Shown here: positions 1 to 9,727 of the stretch, piece after piece | How positions within the stretch are numbered: position 1 is the first letter of the stretch | Layout: every line of letters begins with the position of its first letter | Notes under the pieces: generated by a model | The model's database searches: none | What the model saw: the letters and a program-made list of their open reading frames with translations, nothing else | Told to the model about the DNA's origin: nothing | Program-made: the position numbers and the translations under genes | NCBI GenBank assembly: GCA_029339505.1 | Contig: JAQISU010000155.1 | Location: forward strand, 21,916,001 to 21,980,000 | Reading direction: 5' to 3' | DNA: 64,000 nucleotides | Source of the DNA: Unio delphinus | Lineage: Eukaryota; Mollusca; Bivalvia; Unionida; Unionidae

Positions 1-879
1 AACCCCAAACGTGTTGCCAAAAGTGTCGACAAAGTCATCGAAGCTACAATGAACGACCATCGAGCAGCAACGATCATTAATTATCTACACAATCAAGGAT
101 ATCTTTTTTCACAGTTAAATTTATTGTTCTACCTGAGACAGACAATAAAACTTGGATTATCTGTGACAAACGTGACCCTGTCCAGGCTAATGAAAAAGTT
201 TGCTATATTTAAAACAATTCCAAAGCGTGAATGTTGACTGGTATTGACAAAAGGTATTATGAACGATGTAACAGCGATTACTTATGAGCTATATCAGCTG
301 CATGATAATCTTTGCGTTTATGATTTAACGCCAATGAAATTATGAAATAAAAATAAAAATTGTATCGCCGAACGAGTAACGGAACATGAGACAAATACGA
401 ATCATGGAAATGGGTTAACGGATAGAAAAAGTAAAAGAGTAAACACGTGGACTGAATCAGTCGAGGATACGAGAGCTAGAATTAATGATGCCGCTAAGCT
501 TTAAAAAAAACACTTAAATTTCCAACAATAGTAGCAGCGATAACGGGAAATATTTTTACACGATTCGAAACATTATAGCCACGGAGGAACTCCAATAAAT
601 AATATTAATCATAATGCGCGTGCGTGGACTAGCGCAGTAACAATAGTCACACGAAATCGAACCGTAAGATTTTATAGCAATTATAGATTTGATTTTAGGG
701 CAAAAATAAGTAAGACTGATCTTGTATCAGTAAGGTTATTTTGAAGTGGTGAAACTTATGATAAATTTGTTAAACCTAACGGCAAATGTATCGCCTTGAA
801 TCTCTCTACGATGAAATGAAAACTTAAGCGCAGAAATTTTCATCACAGACGTACAATACTGAACAATTACTGAATAATT
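1..879 (+). other. Degraded left flank of Maverick relic
   Basis: No confident gene. A short open frame (49-237) is not recognisable. The stretch 430-520 reads as a broken, charged open frame, and the whole block lies immediately upstream of a recognisable PolB fragment. It is probably the decayed upstream part of the same Maverick-like element, but this rests on position only. Confidence 0.3.
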
Positions 880-1193
880 GTGTTACAGTCGCATCAGTTG
901 CATTTCACTTTGCCAGAGGAAAGAATTCGTGGCAACAAACACGGCTGGAATTCCTTAAAGTATTTTAGACTAAGTTGTGTCGCATATGGTCACGGTGGAT
1001 TGCGAAACACTAAGTATGATTACAACGACATAATTTTAGTGGATATGGCATCGTGTTAACCAGAACGTTTTCTTGGTTGCGAAGAATGTCATGAATACTT
1101 TACGCGGTTAGACATCAGACACACGAAAAAACCAGAGTATCGACAAAGAGACCATTAATGGACTTTGATTTTACTGAATATACCTGTATAGAG
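880..1193 (+). pseudogene. Maverick/Polinton-type protein-primed PolB, upstream fragment
   Basis: Broken frames translate to stretches such as YGHGGLRNTKYDYND followed by IILVDMASC, then ECHEYFTRLDIRHTKK. In family-B DNA polymerases of Mavericks/Polintons and adintoviruses, the D-x-x-S-C/L-Y-P segment is motif A of the palm, which binds the catalytic metal, so this fragment covers the start of the polymerase domain. A stop lies directly after the SC of the motif, and several others occur upstream. The LTR retrotransposon starts at 1194 and separates this part from the downstream PolB piece (7323-8160). The reading is by motif and by gene context (helicase and packaging ATPase follow). A different PolB-bearing element cannot be excluded. 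Confidence 0.5.
1190..1193. repeat. Target-site duplication AGAG, left copy
   Basis: AGAG precedes the first TGTTAC of the 5' LTR, and the same four bases follow the GTAACA end of the 3' LTR at 7319-7322. This marks a single integration event. Confidence 0.75.
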
Positions 1194-1538
1194 TGTTACG
1201 GCTATTGGATTTAAATTATTTATTTTTAATTGTCAGATCCAAATTTGTCATTTTGGCTTTAAAATTCATTAATTGGGAGATTTTTCTAGAAAATTCAGGC
1301 TGACCTAGACTCTAGCTGTAAAAACGGGTTGGCCTTGGCTTGTTGAGCTAATTCCTGACCCTGCTTTAGACATTGTCAACAAGCTTCTAAAACTATTGGT
1401 TAATTTGAAAGACAACTTTTTATTTTTAGTTCTTGGGGGTAGGAAATATCTAGATCTTTCTTTGAGTACGTGATTTAATGAGAGTAGCATCTTTCAATGA
1501 CCTTCCAGAATCACATGATTCCTTTTTGTTTACGAGGG

Positions 1539-1586
<48 letters not shown>

Positions 1587-2059
1587 CTGTGTTTTGGTAG
1601 CTAACATTAGTAGAATCTGGGCTTTTTTAAAGTTAATAGTTGTGTTTTTATGTTTGAGTGTTAATTTTAATTACCTTGTTCTGGACATTGTGTCCTTTCG
1701 TCGTAGCAAGAGAATTTATTGTATTTATCTGGAAACGGACATGTGTTTCATAATTTCATTTGGATGATTATAAAACAAGAACTGCATCACGTGACATCGT
1801 CAGCCAGTTTGGATTACATCGTCAAGATTCGAACCTGGAACTATTAGAACATTTATTTATCAGGACTCTTGCAATGCCATTAGTGGATTATTTTGTGAAT
1901 TCTTTATTGGATTAATGTTGGATTTGATTCTCTAAAACCGTAAGTTTAATTTTTTTTATGAAAATAAGTGTACTTAATAAATTCATTGTTAAAGTTATAC
2001 AAGCTTGTTAGTTTTCACTCTTTCTGTGTTGCTGCTTTTTCGAACCTAAGCACGTAACT
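1194..2059 (+). repeat. 5' LTR
   Basis: Direct repeat of 6485-7318. It begins TGTTACGGCTATTGGATTT and ends GTAACT (the 3' copy has GTAACA). Its 32-bp excess length comes from a (TA)n expansion at 1543-1585 that is only a short TA run in the 3' LTR. An AATAAA at 1976-1981, followed by a GT/T-rich stretch, would set the R/U5 boundary. Confidence 0.9.
1976..1981 (+). terminator. Poly(A) signal in 5' LTR
   Basis: AATAAA, conserved in the 3' LTR at 7235-7240 and followed by T/GT-rich sequence, as expected for the LTR polyadenylation signal. Confidence 0.5.
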
Positions 2060-2065
2060 TAGAAT

Positions 2066-2083
2066 TGGGGGCTCGTCCGGGAT
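2066..2083 (+). other. Primer binding site, tRNA-Pro type
   Basis: TGGGGGCTCGTCCGGGAT begins six bases after the 5' LTR. It is the 18-nt sequence complementary to the 3' end of tRNA-Pro that murine-leukaemia-type gammaretroviruses use as primer site. Position and perfect form identify it as the minus-strand primer site of this element. Confidence 0.85.
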
Positions 2084-2182
2084 TGAGATTGAGATTGAAA
2101 TAAATTGGAATTTAAGTTTGAATTTCCCCATATTATTGAAATTTTTTAAAATCTTTAGTGAGACTGACAGGCTTGTATTAAA

Positions 2183-2472
2183 ATGACATCTAAGGTAGAA
2201 ATATTTCTTTCTAATCCTACCCAGGAGCAATTAAATCTTTTCAAAAAAAGATGAGTTGATTCAACTTGCCAAAAAATATGATCTTTCTGAAGTTAAGGCT
2301 TCTTTAACGAAACAAGATATCAAACAAATTTTGGTTTAATATTTGGTAGAACAAGATGTTTTCGAAAAAAGTGCTTTGATTCCAGTCAGTAAGTCTACAC
2401 CAGACTCTGACATTAAACTGAAGGAATTAGAATTAAAATTCAAGATGGAATTAGAGTTGAAGAAGCTAGAAT

Positions 2473-2521
<49 letters not shown>

Positions 2522-2863
2522 AGAGTTAAAAAAAAACCTGGAATTTCAGGAAAAGAGAAAGAGAGACAGGAAAGTGAGAAAGAATAGCAAACTGAATTAC
2601 AAAAAGAGCAGATGCCGATTAATAGAGAGAAAGAGGAGAAAGAGAGACAATTACAATATGATAGAGAGAAAGAGGAGAAAGAAAGGCAAATTGAATTACA
2701 AAAAGAGCAGATGCGGATTGATAGAGATGAAGAGGAGAGAGAGAGGGAATTAGAGTTTAAGAAACTGGAATTTCAGGAAAGGGAGACAGAAAGACAATTT
2801 TAATTTGAAAAAGAGGCGAGAGAGAGAGAGAGAGAGAGGAAAGGTTACAAGAAAAACCAATTG

Positions 2864-2913
<50 letters not shown>

Positions 2914-3903
2914 AAGAAATGGAATATCAGTGTAAAATGAAAAAATTAGAGCTGGCAAGTGAGTCACCATCATACTTCAAATAAAAATTGTGATTTAGTG
3001 CCCCCTTTCAAAGAAAAAGAAGTAGACAAATATTTCACTCTTTTTGAAAAGGTTGCAGAAAGTTTAAAGTGGCCAAGAGAGAATTGGACTCAGTTACTAC
3101 AATGTGTAATTACTTGTAAGGCTAGTGAGATTTACACTTCACTGTCTGTTCAGCAAAGCAGTGATTATGACGTGGTTAAAGAATGCATTTTAAGAGGTTA
3201 TGAGTTAGTCCCTGAAGCTTATAGGCAAAAATTCAGAAATTACAGAAAAGAAGCTGGACAAACTCATGTCGAATTTGCTAGAGAAAAAGAACAGTTGTTT
3301 GATAGATGGTGCTTAGCCAAGAAAGTCGAACAAGATTATCAAAATCTCAAGCAAATTATATTAATTGAGGAGTTCAAAAACTGTGTCCATAATGATGTTA
3401 AAACTTATCTTGATAAGCGTCAGATTGAAACCTTGGAAAATGCTGCTCGAGCTGCTGACGAATATTCTTTGACACATAAAGTTTCTTTTGTTAACAAGAC
3501 TTCTACTCAACAATTTAATGGCAGAAAAGTATTTCCGCCTAACTCAAGCCCTACTAAAACTCAAACTAACACAACTTTCAAAAATCAGACTTCAGAGAAG
3601 TTTGATTCTAAATCCTTGTCTCTTCCGACGTGTAACTTTTGCAAGAAAAAAGGACACGTTATTTCTGATTGCTACAAATTGAAAAATAGGCATCAGAATC
3701 AAGATAGACCTGTTCCAAATGCTCTTATTTCCAAGAGGTCAAGGTCACAGTTATGTATTGAAAGCAATACATTTGTTGGGTCTAATAAACCTCAGTCTTA
3801 TTTTTATATGGAGAATTATGAACCATCCATATCGAAGGGTTATATATCACTCTTGGGTGATTCAGCCAGTCCCACCCCTATTAAAATTTTATGGGACACA
3901 TGA
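2183..3903 (+). pseudogene. Gag of Gmr1-like element, broken
   Basis: The reading starts at an ATG 100 bp after the primer site (MTSKVEIFLSN...). It shifts frame near 2245, meets a stop near 2338, then runs as a glutamate/arginine/leucine-rich coiled-coil stretch expanded by (GA)n tracts (2479-2517, 2818-2838, 2868-2910), with another stop near 2801. A long open part (2959-3903, 314 aa) carries the capsid: PPFKEKEVDKYFTLFEKVA, a mid-segment with YRQKFRNYRK, and an alpha-helical SCAN-like C-terminal part. It then has one zinc knuckle C-x2-C-x4-H-x4-C (CNFCKKKGHVISDC, about 3627-3675). SCAN domains of vertebrates are known to derive from this type of capsid. In-frame stops and the microsatellite growth indicate a non-functional copy. 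Confidence 0.8.
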
Positions 3904-4135
3904 GCTTCTCAGAGTCTTTTATTGTCAGGTACTTTGCCTTTTTCTGAGAAGTATTCTTCTAATGAAAGTGTTCTTGTTCAGGAAGTAGAGTGCGGCATTG
4001 TTAATGTTCCTCTCCATTGTGTAAATTTGTCATCAGACTTAGTGTCAGGACCTATGACAATGGGATACAGTCTCAGTTTTACCCGTTGAGGGCATAGATT
4101 TATTGCTAGGCAACGACTTAGCTGGGGACAAGGTT
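3841..4135 (+). pseudogene. Retroviral-type aspartic protease, inactivated
   Basis: The reading frame continuing from Gag has ILWDT, then a TGA where the active-site Gly is expected, then ASQS. This is the D-T/S-G-A catalytic motif with a stop in it. After one or two further frame changes, a flap-distal GIDLLLGNDLAGD segment is present near 4090-4130, typical of the C-terminal half of retropepsins. Order behind Gag fits the family. Because the stop falls inside the catalytic triad, no active enzyme can be made. Confidence 0.65.
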
Positions 4136-4258
4136 GTGGTTAATCCACTTGTAACTGACAAGCCTAATTTGAATCAGAAAGTTGATCCAATTGAAAAAGA
4201 AATCCCTGATATACTTCAAGCTTGTACGGTTACTAGAGTTATGGTAAAGAAAGCTCTT

Positions 4259-4585
4259 GAGAATGAAGTTGAAAAGGGCAGTATTCCCTTGGCTGACATA
4301 TGTATAGGTCAGGCTTTTGATGAGGTCACATTTACTTCTTGTTTGGATCAATCAGAAAGTATTGATCATAGTGATCCTCTTTTAACAATTCATTCTCTTT
4401 ATTCTAATCAGGGTGATGATCTTGAGAATGAAGTCAGCATTCCTTCAACTGACGCTTGTATAGGTCAAGTTTTTGATGAGGTTACTTTACTCTTGGTTTA
4501 GATCAATCAGAAGGTATTGATCATATTGATCCTCTTTTAACAACTCATTCTCTTAATCAGGGTGATAAACGACAGTCACTTGTCG
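4259..4585 (+). repeat. Internal 165-bp tandem duplication in spacer between protease and integrase
   Basis: Two diverged units start with GAGAATGAAGT at 4259 and 4424. Each encodes an acidic peptide with a conserved CIGQ-x-FDEVT block followed by LDQSE-x-IDH-x-DPLL. It lies in an acidic, low-complexity linker with no recognised domain. Confidence 0.7.
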
Positions 4586-4619
4586 TCGAACAGGAAAAAG
4601 ATCATGAGATCTCCTGTTT

Positions 4620-5407
4620 GTTTCAAAGGGACATAAATGAGATTGAAGTCACTGAAGTTCCTGTCTGTTATTTCATTAAAAATGGAATTCTTATGAGAAA
4701 ATGGAGACCTTCCGAGGTACCTGCTGGTGATGAGTGGTCAGTGAACTATCAAATAGTAGTTCCAGAACCTTACAGACAGGAAATACTTAATCTGGCCCAT
4801 GAAACTCCTTTTGGCTGGTCATTTAGGGATTAATAAAATGTATCACAAGATCTTGACTCACTTCTATTGGCCAAAAATAAAAAGTGATGTTGCCAAATAT
4901 TGTAGATCTTGTCATACTTGTCAAATGGTAGGAAAAACCAATCAGAAGATACCTAAGGCTCATCTGCAACCTATTCCTGCCTTTGACGAATCATTTGGTA
5001 GAATTATGGCAGATTGTGTGAATCCCTTACCTAAGACCAAGTCAGGTAACCAATACCTGTTGACCATTATGTGTGCGTCAACAAGGTTTCCAGAGGCTCT
5101 TCCGTTGAGGAATATAAAATTTAAAACTACAGTAAAAACTTTGATAATTTTTTTTACTCAGTATGGTCTTCCCAAATCTGTTCATTTTGATCAAGGTTCA
5201 AACTTTATGTCTGGAATTTTCCAGCAAGTTATGAATGAATGCCCAATTCAGCAATTCATGTTAAAAATGAAACTATGGGTTGAAAGAACTACAAGGGAGA
5301 TAACTTTAGAGTCTGATATTGGAGTTGTGTTACTCTTGTTCATTCTTCTTCCTTTTCTTCAGATTAGATATTATGGCCCTTACAAAGTTAAGAAGAAAAT
5401 GAATTAG
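4620..5407 (+). pseudogene. Integrase, located upstream of RT, defective
   Basis: The N-terminal zinc finger is visible as GHLGINKMYHKILTHFYWP with KYCRSCHTCQ (HHCC arrangement), interrupted by a frameshift near 4800-4830. The catalytic core follows: the first Asp in the ADCVNPLPKTKSGNQYLLT block and the second Asp in KSVHFDQGSNFMSGIFQQVM. The region that should hold the catalytic Glu is scrambled and shortened, after which GPYKV reads like the start of the C-terminal DNA-binding part. Placement before reverse transcriptase, not after RNase H, is the diagnostic feature of Gmr1-like elements. Confidence 0.8.
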
Positions 5408-5749
5408 TTAAATTATAGTATTAGTGCTCCTGGGATCTAAATAAATTATAGGAGTACCAGTATATTGAAAGAGATAGCCATGTTGAATATGTAATTAATT
5501 TAGTTGTACCTGTCCCACTCGGTGAAAGAATATCATCAGATTCTACTAACATTGGAGCGACAAATTTTTGGAATTCAGAAATTATGAAAAATCTAGACCA
5601 GAAACTTTCACATTTGCAAGTGAAAGAAAGAAATGAACTGAAAGTTATTATTATATGAACACTTATGTCCAGATATGAACACTTATGTCCAGATATTCTT
5701 ACAAGGACAAACAAAATTTTCATGACGTTGAAATTGAAAATTCCAAACA
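5408..5749 (+). other. Decayed linker between integrase and RT
   Basis: No domain recognised, with many stops in all frames. It contains a short perfect tandem duplication of ATGAACACTTATGTCCAGAT around 5655-5695. Confidence 0.5.
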
Positions 5750-6369
5750 GTATTCATGCAGGATGAATCCACTCAAACAGGAATTCTTGAAAAAGGAAAT
5801 TCAATATTTGCTGGAGAATGATTTTATCAAGCCCAGTAAAAGTGATTGAAGTTCACCATGCATACTTGTTCCAAAACCATATAAAACTTTCCGTATGTGC
5901 ACTGATTAAAGGAAGGTGAACAGAGTGACAAAACAGATTCATTCCCATTACCAAGAATTGACTATTCTATTGATAAAATCGGGAATGCCAAGTATGTCAC
6001 CAAATTTTGACCTTCTGAAAGGATTTTGGCAGATTCCACTACGGAAAGAGTAAAGGAAAAATCAACATTGTGACTCCAAATGGACTCGACCAAAATAAAG
6101 AAAGCCCATTTCAACGTCTCATAAAAATGATCATCACTGGTCTAGAAAATTGTGACGTCATCATCTACAACGACACCTGGAGTGAAACCTGGCAACAATT
6201 CAAATTCTTTGACAGACTCACTGGTGCATGTCTGAGTGTTAATATGTCTAAAAGTGAGTTCTGCCGTGCTAAGGTGCCTTTCTTAGGACATTTTGTGGGA
6301 CATGGACAAGTTAAAAGGTTCAGGCTATTTCTTAATAATATAATTGCAGACGCTCTTTCCCGTGTATAA
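5750..6369 (+). pseudogene. Reverse transcriptase and residual RNase H, defective
   Basis: Recognisable RT pieces in changing frames: EIQYLLENDFIKPSKS, ILVPKPYKTFRMCTD followed by a stop and RKVN, FQRLIKMIITGLENCDV, and SVNMSKSEFCRAKVPFLGHF. The catalytic Y-x-D-D box should lie between the GLENCDV block and the YNDTWSETW block, but that stretch is missing, so the active site is deleted. Directly after GHFVGHGQVK the sequence jumps to NIIADALSRV, the usual end of Ty3/gypsy RNase H, meaning nearly all of RNase H is lost. It terminates at a TAA just before the 3' untranslated part. Confidence 0.8.
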
Positions 6370-6431
6370 CAATTTATTATACTGTGTAATTTATACTAGT
6401 TCTTTTAACCTCAGATGTAAATTGGTTTGTG

Positions 6432-6470
6432 ATAAAAAGAAAGTTTTATCATATAAACCTTTCTTTTTAT
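6432..6470 (+). other. 12-bp inverted repeat upstream of polypurine tract
   Basis: ATAAAAAGAAAG (6432-6443) and its exact reverse complement (6459-6470) flank a 15-nt loop, in the 3' untranslated region of the element. Confidence 0.6.
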
Positions 6471-6475
6471 TTTAT

Positions 6476-6484
6476 GAGGAAAGG
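6476..6484 (+). other. Polypurine tract
   Basis: GAGGAAAGG abuts the 3' LTR. This is the expected plus-strand primer site for reverse transcription. Confidence 0.7.
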
Positions 6485-7318
6485 TGTTACGGCTATTGGA
6501 TTTAAATTATTTATTTTTCATTGTCAGATCCAAATTTGTCATTTTGGCTTTAAAATTCATTAATTGGGAGATTTTTCTAGAAAATTCAGGCTGACCTAGA
6601 CTCTAGCTGTAAACACAGGTTGACCTTGGCTTGTTGACCTAATTCCTGACCCTGCTTTAGACATTGTCAACAAGCTTCTAAAACTATTGGTTAATTTCAA
6701 AGACAACTTTTTATTTTTAGTTCTTGGGGGTAGGAAATATCTAGATCTTTCTTTGAGTACGTGATTTAGTGAGGGTAGCATCTTTCAATGACCTTCCAGA
6801 ATCACATGATTCCTTTTCGTTTACGAGGGAATTACATATATATAGCTGTGTTTTGGAAGCTAACATTAGTAGAATCTGGGCTTTTTTAAAGTTAATAGTT
6901 GTGTTTTTATGTTTGAGTGTTAATTTTAATTACCTTGTTCTGGACATTGTGTCATTTCGTCGTAGCAAGAGAATTTATTGTATTTATGTGGAAAAGGACA
7001 TGTGTTTCATAATTTTATTTGGATGATTATAAAACAAGAACTGCATCACGTGACATCGTCAGCCATTTTGGATTACATCGTCAAGATTCGAACCTGGAAC
7101 TATTAGAACATTTATTTATCAGGACTCTTGCAATGCCATTAGTGGATTATTTTGTGAATTCTTTATTGGATTATTGCTGGATTTGATTCTCTAAAACCGT
7201 AAGTTTATTTTTTTTAATGAAAATATATGTACTTAATAAATTCATTGTTAAAGTTAAACAAGCTTGTTAGTTTTCACTCTTTCTGTGTTGCTGCTTATTC
7301 GAGCCTAAGCACGTAACA
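6485..7318 (+). repeat. 3' LTR
   Basis: Direct repeat of 1194-2059, TGTTAC...GTAACA. It lacks the (TA)n expansion and includes AATAAA at 7235-7240. Confidence 0.9.
7235..7240 (+). terminator. Poly(A) signal in 3' LTR
   Basis: AATAAA about 80 bp before the LTR end, followed by a GTTAGTTTTCACTCTTTCTG-type GT/T-rich stretch. Confidence 0.5.
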
Positions 7319-7322
7319 AGAG
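7319..7322. repeat. Target-site duplication AGAG, right copy
   Basis: Matches 1190-1193 exactly. Confidence 0.75.
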
Positions 7323-8160
7323 TCATTTAAATTTACTGAAAAAGTAGACTCGATTTCCTACGTCTGTTTTGGTAGAGATTTCTTCAGAGAGAAAATGGGA
7401 CCCAGTAGTTTTATAACGATATATATACTTGACTATACAATAATGAAGTCGTTGTATGTCGACGTAGTTTTTTGTTTACCACAACCAGAGAAACATGACG
7501 TCGACAAGGTCATCAGCGAGATCAAGGACAATTTTCCTTATCTCGGTGAAATCGAGTATACTGAATATTTTAATACTATATTCAAGATTTAAAAAATTAC
7601 AACGAGGAAAAAATATGAAACATCTTGGCAGAAAAATAATCGGTAAATTTACTTAAGGGTTGATCATGTGATCATAGACGACATTGACCACGATTTATTA
7701 TAGGTGATGTTGAACTAGATTTTATAATCGCTGATACCTCATGCAAGAATACATGTATAGGTTAAAAACAGTTCTTTTATCAAACGGAAGTAAAGTAGGT
7801 ACAATTGTAACTTATATTGATGGAGAATCTTCTCCACAGTTTACACATTTAAGATCAGCAATGCTTGCTTTTGATTCAATAAATATATTATCGATGATTA
7901 ATATATTTCCTGACACCGTGGTCAGAGTTACCACGGATTCATGTTATGTCTCGCAAAAATATTCACATTTACTGACGTTTACAGGTACGGGTTGGGGATC
8001 GTGGAGAATAAAACAAGGAATGTTACACGGTTATATCGAATCCGTTAATGTTTCCGCTAAGGATAGTTATATTAAATCTTTATCACCTGAACAAATATCG
8101 AGGGTTCAATCTGTATATGATCTCGGATGCAGACACAAGACTGTTCCCTAAACGGACCTG
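7323..8160 (+). pseudogene. Maverick-type PolB, downstream fragment
   Basis: Downstream continuation of the polymerase interrupted by the LTR element. An open frame at 7741-8151 (136 aa) contains HLRSAMLAFDSINILSMI followed about 20 residues later by VVRVTTDSCYVS. This matches the PolB layout of a helix with conserved residues (A-x-x-x-R/S-x-x-L) ahead of motif C (Y-x-D-T-D-S). Here the first Asp of motif C reads Thr, so the metal site looks mutated. The frame ends in a C-terminal tail that runs without a clear gene boundary into a Walker-A-like segment of the helicase. Upstream, 7395-7592 is open but not recognisable. Confidence 0.55.
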
Positions 8161-9297
8161 GAGGTTGTGTTGAAACTCGAGTTATCGAAATATTTATACG
8201 TAGTTCGGATTTAGTTGTGTTAACACCTATACACAGACTTGCCAGAGAAATGAAAGAACGAGGTGTAAAATCATGTACTTATCACAGCTGATTTTGATGC
8301 AAGGGTGATAAATGGACTCCTGAACGAACGGCTGAGAAATATATACCTAAAACAATAATTGGGATGAAATATGCATCATTTCATTAGATGTGTTAAAATG
8401 TTTCTTGATTGGTTCTTAAATAATACCGCGTTGATAATGTGTAGCGATCACGTTCAACAACCACAGTTTGTTATATTTTCTCCGGACGAATGGTTAATAC
8501 ATGTGTAGATTATTACGATGAGATAATTAATAATCATAGAGCACTTGATCCATAATTAAAAGAACTTAAGAAATGAATCAGATATTTTGGGGGATACATG
8601 GAGATCTAACGATAACATAGTGGCAAGTAGAAAGATAGTTCGTGATACAATTCAACAGAAATTATTTATATTACAATGAGAGACATTTACAAATCAACCT
8701 TTGCCATTATGCTATTGCCCAGCCGATACGCGTAAACAAAATTGTGAAGGTGATATACCAGGATTATGGGAGAAACAAACTCTTGTGTTAAATAACATTG
8801 ATTTAATTCCTGTCAGTGTAGTTTAAGATGCACTAAAAATTGACAAAACTCCATGAATGTTAGGATACGCAATGACAATCCATTCATCTCAAGGATTAAA
8901 TATTACTGATAGAGTTGTTTGGATAATTGATGTTTGTATCGAATGGTCAAATTTAGTTTGTTTCGCAGTATCTAGAGTTAGAAGAATATCTCAGTTGCGA
9001 AGGGTTATGATAGACTTCACAGAAACAATAATCAAACTGCTGCTGGAAGTTGTTAGCGATGATATATTAAGAAGAGAATCAGTTACGAACAATGTGAAAG
9101 AAAAAAATAATCGCGACTTTGATGTTGACGCAAAATATTTCATGACATTAAAACAACAACAGAATAATCATAGTGCGAGCTGTAGCTGTAGTGCTTTTAT
9201 CTACTGGCAACGTCAACGACAGTCAACAAGTATTTGTATGTGCGCTTACGCATACCAATTTTTATTGTATCATGTTGTAAAATTTAATATCTCCGCC
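8161..9297 (+). pseudogene. SF1 (Pif1/Rep-like) helicase relic
   Basis: Helicase motifs appear in order but in different frames: GPGGCVET (degenerate Walker A, normally G-x-G-K-T) just after 8150, VVLTPIHRLAREMKERGVKS (motif Ia region, about 8210-8270), KWTPER with YIPKTII (before motif II), a CSDHVQQPQ piece (motif III type, about 8440-8470), DTWRSNDNIVASRK, LGYAMTIHSSQGL (motif V, 8860-8900) and AVSRVRRISQL (motif VI, about 8970-9000). Stops and shifts separate them. The open frame 8857-9297 covers motifs V-VI and an unrelated-looking tail. The first motifs follow the PolB tail with no spacer, suggesting one polymerase-helicase reading frame before decay. Confidence 0.65.
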
Positions 9298-9727
9298 TGA
9301 TGATCTTCATTTGGAACACTGACATCAAAATATGCGTACTGAATTTGTTTAGGTGGTGGTAGATTAATTTTCCATACTACCTGTCGTGACAATCAATTCA
9401 CAGCATCAACACGTGTAACATTTTCTGCATTAGCGAATTATTTCCTAATCGCTGCTTTACACCTCATTTATCCTCATGGGCTATAGTAAATTAATTCCAC
9501 TATTTTGTAATCGGTTGATTAATAACCAGTCCCTAATGCTTGTTTATCTTTTATTGCAGATTTTACTAGAAAGCTTGCAAGTATACTTGATATCGTTCGT
9601 CAAGTCGAATATTAAGTCTGGTACCACACCACAATAAATATATCCAGGAAGATGTTTTTTCCTGGGGATTTACCCCATGGAGTTCCTGGAAAGTTTGACA
9701 TTAATAAAGCAATATTACCGCAATCCG
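9298..9727. other. Decayed Maverick intergenic or capsid-side sequence
   Basis: No full gene. On the minus strand near 9300-9420 a fragment reads VVWKINLPPPKQIQYAYFDV; on the plus strand 9650-9739 reads FFPGDLPHGVPGKFDINKA before a stop. Either may be a remnant of a structural gene, but I cannot assign them. Confidence 0.3.

Larger units (their letters stand above)
1194..7318 (+). mobile_element. Gmr1-like Ty3/gypsy LTR retrotransposon, defective
   Basis: A 6.1 kb element bounded by two long direct repeats (866 and 834 bp), each starting TGTTAC. The 3' copy ends GTAACA, giving a 6-bp terminal inverted repeat. It is flanked by a 4-bp AGAG duplication. Internal order is primer binding site, Gag (SCAN-like capsid and CCHC knuckle), aspartic protease, integrase (HHCC finger and DD of DDE), then reverse transcriptase and the tail of RNase H. 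Integrase ahead of RT is the order known from the Gmr1-like group of Ty3/gypsy elements, whose capsid is related to the vertebrate SCAN domain. Every coding part is damaged: frameshifts, a stop in the protease active site, and deletions across the integrase Glu region, the RT YxDD box and most of RNase H. By eye I count about 25 substitutions between the LTRs (roughly 3 percent), so the copy is not brand new. Confidence 0.85.

Noticed and set aside
1305..1490. 61-aa minus-strand frame repeated at 6596-6781
   Set aside because: Duplicated only because both LTRs contain it; no coding evidence.
2343..2803. Arg/Glu-repeat protein as a free-standing gene
   Set aside because: It is the GA-expanded coiled-coil part of the Gag relic in two frames.
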